Assembly (NCBI GenBank): GCA_029747015.1
Contig: JAKOGI010000002.1
Location: 2,512,001-2,576,000 of the forward strand
From: Carnegiea gigantea
Lineage: Eukaryota > Streptophyta > Magnoliopsida > Caryophyllales > Cactaceae
Direction of reading: 5' to 3'
DNA length: 64,000 bases
Shown: in pieces, positions 12,130 through 24,534 of the stretch
How the letters are laid out: every line of letters begins with the position of its first letter
Numbering within the stretch: position 1 is the stretch's first letter
Notes under the pieces: generated by a model
The model's database searches: none
The model's input: the letters and a program-made list of their open reading frames with translations, nothing else
What the model was told of the DNA's origin: nothing
Program-made: the position numbers and the translations under genes

Positions 12130-14496
12130 TGCATAAGGGACACCATGTCAAGCTGGTGCCTTTCAGCTGTGATGACCAAAGACTTAAGACATGGCCGGAA
12201 TACTCAACTCCGATGGCCACCGCCGGCGGAGGCTAATTCGGGCAGCGACGGGGAGAAGATTCCGGCGTGTTGTTCATCTTTGCAGGCCGGATCAAACGTT
12301 GAAGGTAGATTCCGAGAAATGGTCAGATTCAGAGGGCCTTACTGGTCCAACCCAAGTCTATAGGCTTGGGTCTTTATGTTTTGTTTCGAGAGTCAGGTTG
12401 GCCCATTTTGCAGAAAAGAAAATGTTACAACTTAGCAGTGCTTGTCCACTTGAGTCTTTTGTTGATTCCTTCGGGCCTTTTCAGCCTAAATATTCGATGA
12501 GAAATAGGGAAATACGACTCAAGTGCAAATACACCCTATCATACTTACTCATAACTGAGCTCGCATTAAATATAAATTTATTATATCGATCTTGAATTGT
12601 TAAAACTTTCAATAAAAGGTAAGAAAAAATACAGATGATCGACATTTTTTATGATATGGCCAATTGAATTGTTAAAACTTAAAATAAAAAGTAAGAAAAA
12701 GTAAAGAAGATTGACGTTCCTTACTATACTGCCAATTTTCATATTGACAAATGACAACCATTAGATATCCATGTCAAATCTTATCGGTCAGTTATTGTCA
12801 TCTACTATTAGCTTGATGACAGAAACTTTATAGCAAAGATGTTCACAACAAAGAAGACCAAAGACGAATAACTTCCTTTCTTCTTTGCATGTGAGTTGAG
12901 AGCCATCATCCACACAAAAGCCCCTTTTCCTCTGTTCCTTCCGTTGTCTTTTTGTTTTCGTTTGCGTAACCAATTGTCTTTCGTTCGTTAACCGATTGAG
13001 CATCAACTCCTACTTTATCCGTCTAACAAGTCGCTTCACATCCATTTATTTACAAGCAAAAGCTCGATTGCATCGCAACATCATTATTGCACAAACATGT
13101 ATTGAGGATATCGGACTTTTGGAGTCTCTTCAGTCAAGATCTTTCTTGTATCGTTAAACTTGCCATAGGATACACTTGTGTTCGGGGGAGAGAAAAATAA
13201 ATTGAGATTTTCAAATCAGTCTCGAACATTCAAACTTACGATTCATTATAACTCGATTATGTACTATCATTAAAATGAATAATTTAAAAAAAAAAAGCTA
13301 TTCAACAATAAACCTGTCTTTATTTTTGTTCATTTTCATTACCAACTACAATCCACATTGAAAGTTAGGTACATTTTGTTCGCCCATTTGACCCACAATG
13401 TCGGCCTTAAAATGAATGTCCTACATACATATACGCCTATTCTAATCTAGCCGTTTGTCCATCTTTCTTATTTCCCCTATTTTCAATTACCTTCGAAAAA
13501 ATTTCTGAAAAATATAGCCAGTATCTCAATGTGATCAATTAATTCATTCTAAAATGTGGTGATCCCATTGTTAATATGATCTCGTATATAAAATTAAATG
13601 ATATGGTCTAATATTTCAACTTTTAATATTGCATGCACATATGCCTTTGCTTGCTTGGAGTCCATACTCCCCAATTATTTCTATGATAGCTACCTACAAA
13701 CAAAAAAACTTATAGGACCACAAATTCAATAGTAATCATATTATTGTGTAGTTATTAATTATATTTTTAGGCAAGATGATGATATAACAGATAAACTTAC
13801 GAAATTAATACTCACATTTGATTCAAAAGTAGTGTAAAATTAGGTCTTCCATAGAAATTTTCATTATATTTTTATTGAGGGTAGTTTAAAGAAAACTCTT
13901 GAGAAAAAAAAGCTACTTAAATTGTATTACTTATCCTTCTTACAAAATGGAAAAAACAAAAAAAAAGAAACCTCATAGACCGTGCCCCTTTGATTTTTCT
14001 TCCCGTAAATCACTTTTGTGCTTGCCTGAGTCAAAAAGGTTCTCCCTTCATTTCAGCTTCTAAACATATCTTTGCTTGTCTGTCTCCGTTGTGGGAATTT
14101 GGCATAACTCGCTTTCACCTCTGCGAATTATTATTAGCCGTGAACAAAATCTCCACGGAATATTTGCGGTTGTCTTTCTGATTTCATTTACTATATATTG
14201 ATACTTGAGTTAGCATCAGAAATACATGAACTACAAATGATGTTGCCAAAATGAACTATAGCCTCCTTCACTTCTCAATCTTTCAATTCAAACATATATA
14301 AAGTTTTAAGAGTACACAATTTTATCAGTTTACCGAAAGATATGTAAGCCAGCCAGTTATATTACATTAACAGCACATAACAACCTATCATGAACATGAC
14401 GTTCAGAAGTTTATTGTAAGAATATATATATATCAAAAGTAAAGAAAATAGCTCACTAATACACGAAAAACAAACCAAAAAGCCTCCAGCGTTGTT
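12130..14496. other. Intergenic, PPR upstream flank and dirigent downstream flank
   Basis: No supported gene. The first 400 bp are richer in GC and contain GGCCCA/GGGCCT-type motifs, possibly PPR promoter sequence. The remainder is AT-rich. Confidence 0.45.
12595..12740. repeat. Imperfect two-copy tandem repeat, period about 70 bp
   Basis: Both copies start ATTGTTAAAACTT, continue with an AATAAAA(G/A)GTAAGAAAAA segment and end near GCCAATT. They are diverged by substitutions. Confidence 0.5.
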
Positions 14497-15075
14497 CTAG
14501 TGAACAATTGTAACGTTGTATCTAACAACTGCATTGCCGGTAGAATACTCAATATAGTGAGTATGGGCCAGGGCGTACCCACGGGCCATCCGGAAAAGCC
14601 CAGTTCCTCCGACAACGGGCATCTCCCTCACGGGCTGCATGGCTGAATTCCGGCCCATTATGCTGATCGAGCTTCCATTGTAGGGCCCATCAAGGAAGCT
14701 GTAGCTCATGGCCATCAACAGTCCCACCTCGTCTTGGCAGGCCGATCCGTACATCCCCTGGGCCCTGCCCACAAGCTTCGATCTCGGGTCAGGTCCAACC
14801 GTAAGCGGGTCGTCGGCCATCATAAGGACTCCGAAGCCGGTCCGAGAGCGGCTTGTCGGGGCAGGTTGGGCCACCCGGATAGCGGTGGGGGACTTGCCGC
14901 CGGGAGTGTCGTGGAAGTAGAAGTGAAGGGTGGTGGTGCGCTCTCGCCCCGAATCAACCGTCATGGCCCAGGTTTGGGCCTGGGCTTGGCCCATCCGACC
15001 GCAGACTTGACCCGGGAAGGTCAAGAGGGCGGTGAAGATCACAAATTCGGCAACCTCAAGTAGGCGGTTCGCCAT
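14497..15075 (-). CDS. Dirigent protein (locus d1)
   Basis: Intronless, 192 residues, ATG at 15073-15075. It has an N-terminal hydrophobic signal peptide (about 1-26) and then a complete dirigent domain: TTTLHFYFHD, GFGVLMMADDPLTVGPDP, KLVGRAQGMYG, YNGSSISIMGRN and REMPVVGGTGLFRMARGYA, ending NVTIVH. N-glycosylation sites are at NGS and NVT. Dirigent proteins are secreted beta-barrel trimers that steer the stereochemistry of phenoxy-radical coupling, e.g. of coniferyl alcohol to lignans; the substrate here cannot be told. The length is normal. It is the most PPR-proximal member of the array, in the same orientation as all the others. Confidence 0.93.
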   Translation of the reverse strand: MANRLLEVAEFVIFTALLTFPGQVCGRMGQAQAQTWAMTVDSGRERTTTLHFYFHDTPGGKSPTAIRVAQPAPTSRSRTGFGVLMMADDPLTVGPDPRSKLVGRAQGMYGSACQDEVGLLMAMSYSFLDGPYNGSSISIMGRNSAMQPVREMPVVGGTGLFRMARGYALAHTHYIEYSTGNAVVRYNVTIVH

Positions 15076-15166
15076 GTCTGGTAATTAATTATGCGATTGA
15101 CTGGTGTTTGATTTTTGCGTCAAAATTTTTGATGTTTGGGTTAGCTTGAGAGACAACGGGGAAAGG

Positions 15167-15175
15167 TACATATAG
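15167..15175 (-). promoter_or_regulatory. TATA-like box of dirigent d1
   Basis: CTATATGTA on the minus strand lies about 92-100 bp upstream of the d1 ATG, the usual distance in this array. Confidence 0.45.
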
Positions 15176-16012
15176 AAGCAGGCAGGGAAGCATGGCACCT
15201 TGGCAAGCTGTTATGCCTTATGAGAGTGGGGCATTTCTAGAAAGCTCAGGAGGAAAAAAAACAAAAACAAAAACAAAAAAACAAAAAAAGGGAACCGTAA
15301 AGCAAGTCACGGGGCAGGGAGGTCCACAGACAGAATTAAAGAAAATGGGCCCAGCAAGCCCGGTTTCTTAGGTGAGTTAGCAAAGAAGATGCTGTTTTAG
15401 GTCAAGCATAGAAGACTTTGTTCTTGATGCTTTTCTAGGTTGCTTAATTACTCATCAGTCGATCCCTTGTTTCAGTTAAGTAAGGTATTTTTATATAAAA
15501 ATTTAAGTTTTATTTTTTATGTTGACATAGCAGTAATGAAATAAATTAATGACCAAATTTTGACTGTAATTTTAGCTTAAATCATAAAAGAACTACAAAA
15601 TGTAGTTCTCTTGATAGATATAAAATAGAAATTATAAGTAAAATGATGGGTCATTCAATGGTTTTTTTTTGTTTATTTTTTTGTAGATTTAGCATTACAC
15701 TCCAAGAGTAAAGAGTAAGAACCATAAATTTTAAATTCTTCAAAAATAAAAACAAAATAAGAGAAACCATAGGCTTAGATTAGACCTTTTTTAATCACAA
15801 ATTTTGATTATGTTAAACTAGAATAATTGATAGATATTTTTTTTTCACTTGATCATAATATTTGGTAATCCATATAATTTATCAGATTTATGTCCTTATT
15901 GTTATAAATTGATCGGACCCTGAATTAATAATTATACTTTGATGATCATAGTCAATTACTTTAAAAAGTATAATGATGTATTGATTTAAGAATATACAAT
16001 GATGATAATTAA
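15176..16012. other. Intergenic, no gene seen
   Basis: Upstream flank of d1. It contains an A-rich CAAAAA-type low-complexity stretch near 15255-15290. Confidence 0.45.
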
Positions 16013-16351
16013 GACCTTGTTCTTTTCGTTGGTAAATCAATTTTATCAATCTTAATCAACTTCGACCCATATCGACTTACATCAACCCACTTCGTGGACT
16101 TCAATAAAAAAATACTAACTTCACTTAACTTCAGCTCACTTCAATCAACTTCAATACACTTCAACCCACTATTCTAACCAATTTCTACCCATCGTACAAA
16201 AAAAAATTCAACTCAATTCAACCCACTTCAGCTTACTTTAATCAATTTCAATCAACTTCAATAAAAGATACCCACTTCAACCCACTTTTATCAATCTCAA
16301 CCAACTTTACTCATTTATCAACCCATATTTTCAAATGAAAAAAACAGACTC
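16013..16351. mobile_element. Tourist-like MITE with internal TTCAA-rich repeats (copy A)
   Basis: The termini are GACCTTGTTCTTTTCG and, from the other end, GAGTCTGTTTTTTTC. A TAA target duplication lies on each side (16010-16012 and 16352-16354). The interior is a degenerate array of units such as CACTTCAACCCA and TCAATCAACTTC. Ends and 3-bp TWA-like duplications fit PIF/Harbinger Tourist MITEs. No transposase is encoded. Confidence 0.6.
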
Positions 16352-16445
16352 TAAATATTGACGTTTTAGTGGGGGTAATAAGGTCATAAATTTCAACCCA
16401 GCAAAGAAAAAAAAGCCCCCCACTGAGGTCATAATTTATGATTGA

Positions 16446-16641
16446 GGTCTTTTCATTTCGTGGGTCAATTTTAAAATACCAACATTAATCTATTTCAACT
16501 CACTTCAATATACTTCTACTATTTTAACAAAGTTCAATTTATCACATAAAAAATTCAATCCATTTCAATCCATTTCAACCCATCTCAACCTATTTTACTC
16601 TTTTATCTATCTCAATTTACCTCTATAAAAAGAACCGGTCC
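16446..16641. mobile_element. Tourist-like MITE with internal TTCAA-rich repeats (copy B)
   Basis: Shorter relative of copy A. It begins GGTCTTTTCATTTCG and ends AGAACCGGTCC, with TGA on both sides (16443-16445 and 16642-16644). The interior again has CATTTCAA/TTCAACCCA repeats in the same orientation as copy A. Confidence 0.5.
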
Positions 16642-16644
16642 TGA

Positions 16645-18869
16645 ACATGAGAATCTTGCCGGATCAATGGGCTAGACCAGAAAAGCCAAAGCTTCCGGCG
16701 ATAATGGAAGAATATCAGAAAGAAAAGAAAGGAAGATAATATGTCATCACAAGATTTCTTTCACTTTAGATTAATTAATTCTCTTTCGATTCCATTGACA
16801 TGACTACATTATTACATATATATTTATATATGTTTACTACAAGGCCTCGACCATCTGTGGAGCAACGTCTTGTGCAAATTGTTGGTGCAGTGTGGACTGT
16901 GGACTTACGTATTTACGTCGCCTGGCCACTTCTTCTTTTTTGACTGGAAAATTGGAAATTCCATTGATGAAAAGTCATGTGCACATAATTATAATTAAGA
17001 TTGAATCAACCTAAGTTTATAACCTAACATCACATATGAATGGAGTCTTAAATATAGAAATTAAGACCAGATTTTCATTCCTTCTTCATAATAATTATAT
17101 TGTATCTCTCTTTTTTTAGTAGATGCTAAATATATGTGAAGTGTTGAAACTAAGAGATAACCCTCCCAAAAAACAAAGTCTGATTGTCGAGTAAGAAGAA
17201 TCTATGTTGTAATGTTCTAAAATTATAATAATATCTTAAAAGCTACAGTTCTAATCAAATAGAGGTAAAACATATTATGTTATCCTTCACATACAGCCAT
17301 AGGTTAAAACCAACATAATATTTTGTCTAAAGGGGAAAACGAATTAATGTTAGCTAAGATTTGTTTTTAATTTCTTTTTCTTTTGGGAGATTCATATCTG
17401 AATCTCCTCAACCCTCAAGAAAATGAAACTCATACTGAGAGTTATTAATTATTGTTATTATCGTTGTTAGAGGGTAAAGAATTAGTTGATTCTTATATTA
17501 TCTTAGAGAATGTTTACTTCTAGAGATGTTATTCATATTCTAGCTATTTCTAGAGATCTAGATGGATGTGTAAAGCAGGTGTGATCCAAAAGAAATGAAT
17601 TAACTCCATTTTTTTTTCTTGGGGGGTGTGTAATTGAGGTCAACATAATTAGGTGAACATGTGTTGACTAATACGGTGTAAGCATGACTTGCAGGGGTAA
17701 TTGCACAACATCAGTAATGATGGAGCTGACCCTAAAATCCGGCGAGTTGGAATGAGAATACACAATTACAAATATATACCACGTTCAATCAATGACTTCC
17801 AATGCATGTCAGTGTACTGCATCCCCGTCCCCTTGGTCACGGTACAAGCAGACCCTGCCTTTGTGTGCGTGTTCTGCGTTGGGCAAAAACATCTGACAAA
17901 CTAGAATAGAATTGCTCCCTCTATTTGATTTTGAGATTTGACACAGTATTTTCTTCCGCCATGTTTTACTTTATTGACGTAGAAATACAGAATTTCCTCC
18001 TATAAAGTACACTTTGACTTATCACACTTCTCCCGTAGGGCTGACGAAAGGCTTTTCGCCTTGTATGTGGTATGTTGAATGGGGATGGGAGAACCGGAGA
18101 AGCGGAGTGCGCACAAAAATTGACAAATCAGCCGGTATTAGTAATGTTGGCGTATAAACACTCAAAGCATGTACAATGGGTATAATCCTACTCAATTTCT
18201 ATTTGTTTCACATTATCAAATTCAACAATTAAAAAATTAAATTTTAATACCTACTCCATAAAACAGATAGCTCTTTTGGAATTACATATAGACTCCATCG
18301 TAATCATGATACTTAAATATTTTATATATTGTTTTTCCTTGCCTGCTTTGAAATATAATTCTCAAATGTTCTTATATTGAAAAGTATGGATTTTCATAGA
18401 TCAATTAATTCAAAATTTTTAAAATTCAATTATGATAGTATTTTAAATTGTTAAAATTTAATTTACTTAAGTGATATTTTAGAGGCATTATTTCAAAATA
18501 TAAATAATTAGAAATTGAGTTCTGTGTCAAAATAATTGCTATAATAATTTTACATTAGTTGTTACAAAAATGGCAAGTATCAAAATGAAAAACACACCTG
18601 TTCAATCTACCATGCAGTGAAACAAGAAATGTTGGTTGGGGGGCATGTGTCGCGTTGTTAATCGCTGAAGCAGAAAATTTATTGGATGCTGCAACGTGTG
18701 CTGTGCATGCCTTCGAAACAATGCCGTTCATCTCATTGCAAACACATGCGCATGGCCAATTAGTTGAGCATTATTGATGATAAATTGGGTCCTACCTTAA
18801 CCAATGTATGCGCCCACATTTGCACCCAAATATTGAATTTTTACGCTCAGATTTGAGACCACACAATAA
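16645..18869. other. 2.2-kb gap with no supported gene
   Basis: AT-rich spacer. The open frame at 17701-17904 resembles nothing known and starts without an ATG. Confidence 0.45.
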
Positions 18870-19084
18870 GGGCCTGTTTTTTTCGTAGGTAAATTAAGGT
18901 GGGTAAAAGAGTAAAGTATATTGAAATAGATTGAAGTAGATTAAGGTGAGTTAAACTGGGTTGAATTTTTTTATGTGATAAATTAAACTTGATTAAAATA
19001 GCAGATGTAAGTTAAAGTAGGTTGAAATAGATTGAAGTGAGTTAAAATTGATATATTAGAATTGATCCCAAAAAAAACAGTACC
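18870..19084. mobile_element. Tourist-like MITE, opposite orientation (copy C)
   Basis: Ends are GGGCCTGTTTTTTTCG and, from the other side, GGTACTGTTTTTTTTG. TAA lies on the left (18867-18869) and TGA on the right (19085-19087). The interior repeats are the reverse complement of copies A and B (TTGAAGT, GGTTGAA). Confidence 0.55.
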
Positions 19085-19204
19085 TGAGCGGACAGTATTT
19101 AAGCTTTCTCATTTTAAGTGCGATTGAATCTAGGCATCACTCTGAAATTCGGACTGCAGGTGAGGGATTCAGACTTAACATTTAAATATCTTTCCTCTTC
19201 AAAT

Positions 19205-19461
19205 GGGCAATGGGTTGTGGCCCACAGCGCTGACGGAGCTCCCGTTATACAGATGACTTGAGGGAAGGCGGAGCTGATGGACATTAAAACAGCCGCGTCT
19301 TCTCTAGTCAGAGGTGTACATCCCTAGTATCCGGCCCATAATCTTAGACTTGGGCCTGCCCAACAATAGATTGAGAGGGATGCCGAACATTTAGAGGTAG
19401 CACTTACGTTTGTTGGACAAGCTGACTGTGTCGTGAAGTAGAATTGTAGAGGGGTGGCACG

Positions 19462-19462
<1 letters not shown>
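19205..19462 (-). pseudogene. Dirigent relic (locus d2)
   Basis: Three fragments on the minus strand align in order with dirigent paralogues. The first is ATPLQFYF followed, after a one-base loss, by DTVSLSNK. The second is GRPKSKIMGRILGMY, matching PKSKLVGRAQGLY. The third, after an in-frame stop and another shift, is YNGSSVSAVGHNP, matching YNGSSVSILGRNP. Signal peptide and C-terminal part are missing. A (TAA)n microsatellite abuts its 5' side. This is clearly a decayed array member. Confidence 0.7.

Positions 19463-19463
<1 letters not shown>

Positions 19464-19519
<56 letters not shown>
19464..19519. repeat. (ATT)n microsatellite
   Basis: About 18 uninterrupted ATT units lie directly upstream of the d2 relic. 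Confidence 0.95.
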
Positions 19520-19521
<2 letters not shown>

Positions 19522-20417
19522 GAAAAGGGACGTTAAAAGACATTGCAAAATAGTAATTTCAGGGGCATACATATGCTTTGTCAAATGTTACATTTTTGTA
19601 GGCTCCAAATTGTAGAACTCGATAACCAAAATGTTAATTTATCTTCAATTAGATGTTTCTTTTCAATACCGATGCTGAAAATCATGCAAATTGCATCTCA
19701 ATTACTTAACATTATTTATTATTAGAATAAGGAAATAAATTAAATTACAACAGCATCTTTGGCAAATTAAAATTTATACACCATAAGAGGATCTTGACTG
19801 TATGTATAACATAGATTTTTTTAAAAGAAAAATACCAAACTATACATTTTTAAATAAAAAAGTCAAAAACAAACACATTTAAAGTTAATCATGAAAATAA
19901 TATAGATTGATTCAAGTTGTTTAACATATATTCCCTTTAACACAGTTTTGAGTTTGATTCCTATGAATACACAAAGCGTTTAAAACAAAGCTCAATTTTT
20001 TATGATAAACAAGAACTCGTTCAGTTAAAATCTTGCAAATATAAACTACCTATAACATGATAACATTAGCAATTAGGGCCAATAGTAGGATCAAGGTTTG
20101 GGGGAAAAAAAGGTCAAACCACTAAAATATACACTACAAAAAGATAGCAATTTCTTACAAAAACTACAAATCCTATATGGGAGCATCATGTGGTACGTTT
20201 GCATAGGCCAAGGCTAAAAAGTAGAAATTCCATTAATAATCCCAGAGTCGTACATTAATAATCCCTAATTATGGAACTTTTTCTATTATTTTGCCAAAAA
20301 ACTGATTCTTTTTTGGATATGTAGTATATACACGATACATATATAATCAACTGAACAAATTAAAATGGGTAATTAAGAAATGGAAAAATAATTGATGATT
20401 AATTAGCGTACTTAACA
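19520..20417. other. Intergenic, polygalacturonase downstream flank
   Basis: AT-rich, no gene seen. Confidence 0.45.
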
Positions 20418-23154
20418 CTAAGTAGTGCGAAAGCATTTGGGTAAGACAGTGCCTCTATGGACCAAATTAACATAATGGCAATCAGCCTTGGCTCTTTGTT
20501 GCTGTTGGTTCATCAGTTTTACATTTTGCAAGATGATTCCTCTGCATCGATGCCCTTTGTTGCAGTCTAACTTTATCGCAATATCTGTAGCACTCGTCCC
20601 TTTAATGTCTTTATACAACACATTGCTCACTTGCACCGATGATTTCTGCATGTTCATTCATTTTAATTATAAGTGCGGAATGAGAAGAAGAGTAGAAAAA
20701 TTGACCATTACTACTTAAAAAGAATCTTTGGTCAAAGTCGAGAAAATATATTCTTCTTTATAATTTTGTCAAGGCTGATGATATGTGTACTGATTAATAT
20801 AAGATATTAAAAAACATATTTTGTATTGATCTATGTTAATCCATTATACAGTTTCACATGATAATCAAGAAATGAATGCATAGCTAATTACCATATCCTG
20901 GCACGGCGTTTGTTGATCACAATAATGTTGATCAATGATTATTGGATTGCTAACATTTTGCATCAAAATATTTTGAAATATGATATTTTTGGCATATCCG
21001 CGGCCTCCCTACATGGAAAGGACAAAAAAAAGAGAGAGATATTTAGATAATTAATGAAAAAGAAAAAAAAAGGTGCAAAAATTTGAAGTCGACTAACCGA
21101 GGAGAATAAAAGAAGGTAATTAAGACTGGATATAAACAGCAAATTACCTAACAAAATCAGAATAGGATGGAGAGAGAGAAGGAATTAAGGACAATAGTGA
21201 TGTTTACCTGCCAAGTTTTAATTCTGACTCCATTAGTGGTTCCTGAAAGTCTTGCCCTATTTACCCACACATTTGAGACATGGGCCTTGGATTGTCCTGC
21301 CCCTAAGCTTCCAATACTGATAACCAACAAAAATAATTAAAAAAAAAGTATACAAAAATAAAACAATTTGTGCGTGCAATGCATGAGGTATGTGTGATTA
21401 GGCAGTGTGTGAACAACATAAACAAGTAAAGATTAGGCGAGATGAAATGTGGTTTTTGCTGAAATTTTTCATAAAAGAAAGTACAAGTCTGGTAAGACGG
21501 GGAAGAGATGAGTTGAGACCTGATTCCATGCCCAGGTCCACATGTTATGTCTGTGGCTCGAATATTCTTTGACCCACTTACGATTGATATGCAATCATCG
21601 CCTTTAATAATCAGGGAAATTTTAGAAAATTGCTTTTAGAGACAATTAATTAATTAAAATTCATGAAAAACAAGACAAATGAAAAGTATCAAAATCGAAT
21701 TGAATTCTCGTTATTCAAAAGTATGTACCTGTTTTAATGAGAGAGTTCGAGATGTGGATATTCCTAGTTTGCGATATATGAATACCATCGGTGTTAGGGC
21801 TATGTCCTGGTGCAATAATCACCAAATTGAAAGCCCTCACATTTGCACATCTTTGAAATGTCAGGTGCATTTGTTGTGCATTTACCATCCTTAGTTCCGT
21901 CACTCTAAAGTTCTTGCATCCTTCGAAGGTTAAGGCCTAAACCATAAAAATATGTAGTTCATTTCGATTCAAAATTATCCCACGCATGCACACACGTGTA
22001 TATCATTGCATATAACTCGTAAAAGGGAAAAGTATCTTTTTGCTGGAGTTTTGAACATACCGTGGGCGCATGCTGACAAGGCTGCAAAAAAAGGTCAAAG
22101 CTGTATGAGACTAAAGGTCAAAAAGCTCCTTGAAGATTAGTCAATATAATTAAGAGCATAATTCATAACAACACGAAGAGGCCGTTTTTCTAGAGATGTA
22201 CATAAACTTTCTCACAAAAGTCAAGACAGTTGAGACTAAATACCTTGGTTTTATTTATCTTGCAAGAGTTTTGCCACCAAATGTGTCCTTTGCCGTCAAT
22301 GGTTCCTCCACCTTCGAGCTCGAAGTTGCGTAAATTCTCAAACACGAGCCAATGTGTTCGTGGTTTGTATTCCGATATGTCTTCCGAGGCCTTTATGCTT
22401 CCTAGAATCTATATATACAACCCATTTTTCACACACAACATAAGCGATTCGGATCAAATTAATCAAATTGTGAGAAAAATTAAATGATATGTACGGATCG
22501 AGGATACCTTGATATTGAAATGAGCATGGCAGGGGCCGGAGAAGTTCATAGGCCTGAGCTTGTACTCCTTGTTCTTGGGCACTAGGAACACTCCACCTGT
22601 TGTAAAACAGGCTTCCTTCCATGCTTTCGCAAAAGCCTTTCATATACGGGGATAATAAAGTGTAACAGTTATAACAAGATAACGATATAGATATAGATAT
22701 AGATACATATTTTTATAATGGTAAGACTAACATGAGTAAAATTGAAATATAAGATTAAATTATTAATTACCTCATTATGATCCGCATTGTCCTGATTTGA
22801 CCCCAAGTAGTCATCTACACTAACAATTTTGTAACCGGAAGACGAAGGGGCAAGAGCATCTGATTGTTCCATTCCGTCGTCCATGAAATTCCGGAGGCCA
22901 AGTTGATCATGATCACCATTGTCATTATTGTCATTATATCTCTGATAGTAATTCCCGGTCACCTCATTGTCTTCTTCACCAATGATCACATTATTGTTGG
23001 CGCTATAATAGTCATCGCCATAGTTATAGTAATAACTCCTAGCAGGATGACTGTGGGAGAGTGTGCAACAACAAAAGGAGGAGAGTAATGAGAGCAGAAG
23101 GGAAACTTGTAGCAGCACAAGATGAAGAGGCTGGGCTTTTACTCTCCAACACAT
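20418..23154 (-). CDS. Polygalacturonase (glycoside hydrolase family 28)
   Basis: Nine exons join into 480 residues in one frame (minus strand order): 23154-22771, 22636-22508, 22408-22244, 22081-22061, 21936-21729, 21601-21520, 21316-21208, 21008-20892, 20645-20418, all GT-AG. Exon 4 is a 21-bp microexon coding PCQHAPT. The enzyme class hydrolyses alpha-1,4-galacturonan in cell-wall pectin. The four hallmark motifs are intact: SPNTDGIH (NTD at 281-283), GDDC (303-306), GPGHG (324-328) and RIK (361-363). A signal peptide (about residues 8-32) is followed by an unusually Asn/Asp/Tyr-rich linker (about 39-95) before the beta-helix. It resembles the plant At1g48100-type clade. It interrupts the dirigent array on the same strand; no functional link is evident. 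Confidence 0.92.
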
Positions 23155-24204
23155 AATTTCTTTGTCTTTTTTTTTTTGGGTCACTGTATAGGATACGAAA
23201 GTAGAGAGTTTGCAATGAAGAGGAGGATGAATTAAGGAGTGAAGTGGGTTATTTAAGTTTGATTTGCATTGATATAGTATTAAGTAGAGGGTCGTTTGGG
23301 TTGGTGGGGAAGAGGACGAGTCGCAGTACAAGTATTGGCGGGTAGCCCACTTTTACCTTCCGCTCTCTGTGATTTGCCAAATTAGTTGCCAAAATGCATG
23401 CTTAACAACAAATCCCTGCCAAATCTCATGACTTTGACATCGGGCGGGCCTCAACTCTCTATTGGGTGCAGTTCCATAACATATTTCCATTTTTACCATC
23501 TTTCTTTGACCCAAAGTTGTTACGTTATTAGCTCAGCTATCTCCCTGGTTCCTCATCACTTAAATGACACCAAAGACTTTGAAGCCCAAGCGACCTACCA
23601 ATCAAATAAACTGTATGTCCGGTAATTAAAGTACTACGTGATTTGCTAATGTGATTAGCAGCAAAGTCAGAGCACCGTGAAAATCGCAAATTTAGCCACC
23701 TGAATTAGCAGCTGTTGTCCCGTGGCTTCGGCTCATAATTAAATGCACAGCCGAAGAAAATAGTAAGAACTGAGATTATTCAATATGCCCCATTTGTTGC
23801 ACCCATGAGAGTGAGGCCCGACTCGTTACACCCTCCCCCGTCGGGCAGCATTATTACAGTAGACCTTTCGTCATGGCACCAGCGACACTCAGGGTATGCG
23901 TAATACAGTCGAAATAATAAACTAGACCAAGTCAAAATGCGATATTGTCACATTAGGTCTGTTGTCAAGTTCCAAGGAATTTGACACAAATAATGGAGTA
24001 ACAAATAATTTTAAAAATTAGGAGTAATAAAAGCCATTCATGCAAAGCTCAAAGCGTGTATCAAAATACTTCTATAATTTATTTATTTTTTTACATTAAC
24101 TATCACATACAATGTGGGCATCTCACAAAATTGCCTCACCAAACTGCCTGATATTAAGGTTTACATAATTTTGTTAAGAAACTCTCAATTAATTATGTCA
24201 TAAG
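23155..24204. other. Intergenic, polygalacturonase upstream region
   Basis: No gene supported. A low-complexity T-run and then G-run lies just upstream of the ATG (23168-23180). Confidence 0.45.
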
Positions 24205-24530
24205 GGATGTTTGGGTATGAGCTTATTCAACAATTTTTTTGCTAAAAAGTTTTTTTTTGGGGGGCAGCATTTGTCTTTTTGACATAGTCGTACAATTGAT
24301 TCACATGTTTGGCATATTAATTTTTTTCAAAAATTTTTTGGGTTGAAAATGGCAATTTAAATTAATTTTTGGTAAAATAGTTTTTTGTTTTACAATTTTG
24401 CTGTAAATAGCTAATTTTAACAAACACTTTTTCTTGAAACAGTAAATAAACAACTAACACAAATAACTAATAACTAGTAATTAACAACTAATATATACAG
24501 TTAAGAACTAGCTGTTATTTGGATTAAAAT
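24205..24530. mobile_element. AT-rich MITE-like repeat (family G, copy 1)
   Basis: Starts near GGATGTTTGGGTATGAGC and ends near AACTAGCTGTTATTTGG. The interior has TTTTTTG blocks on the left and AACAACTAATAACTA-type blocks on the right. The same plan occurs at 29539-29875 and, inverted, at 48280-48549. The superfamily is uncertain. Confidence 0.45.
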
Positions 24531-24534
24531 TTTA

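Noticed and set aside
12191..12595. Plus-strand 134-codon open frame upstream of the PPR gene
   Set aside because: Arg-rich then unremarkable sequence with no recognisable domain. It overlaps the likely PPR promoter, and nothing supports expression.
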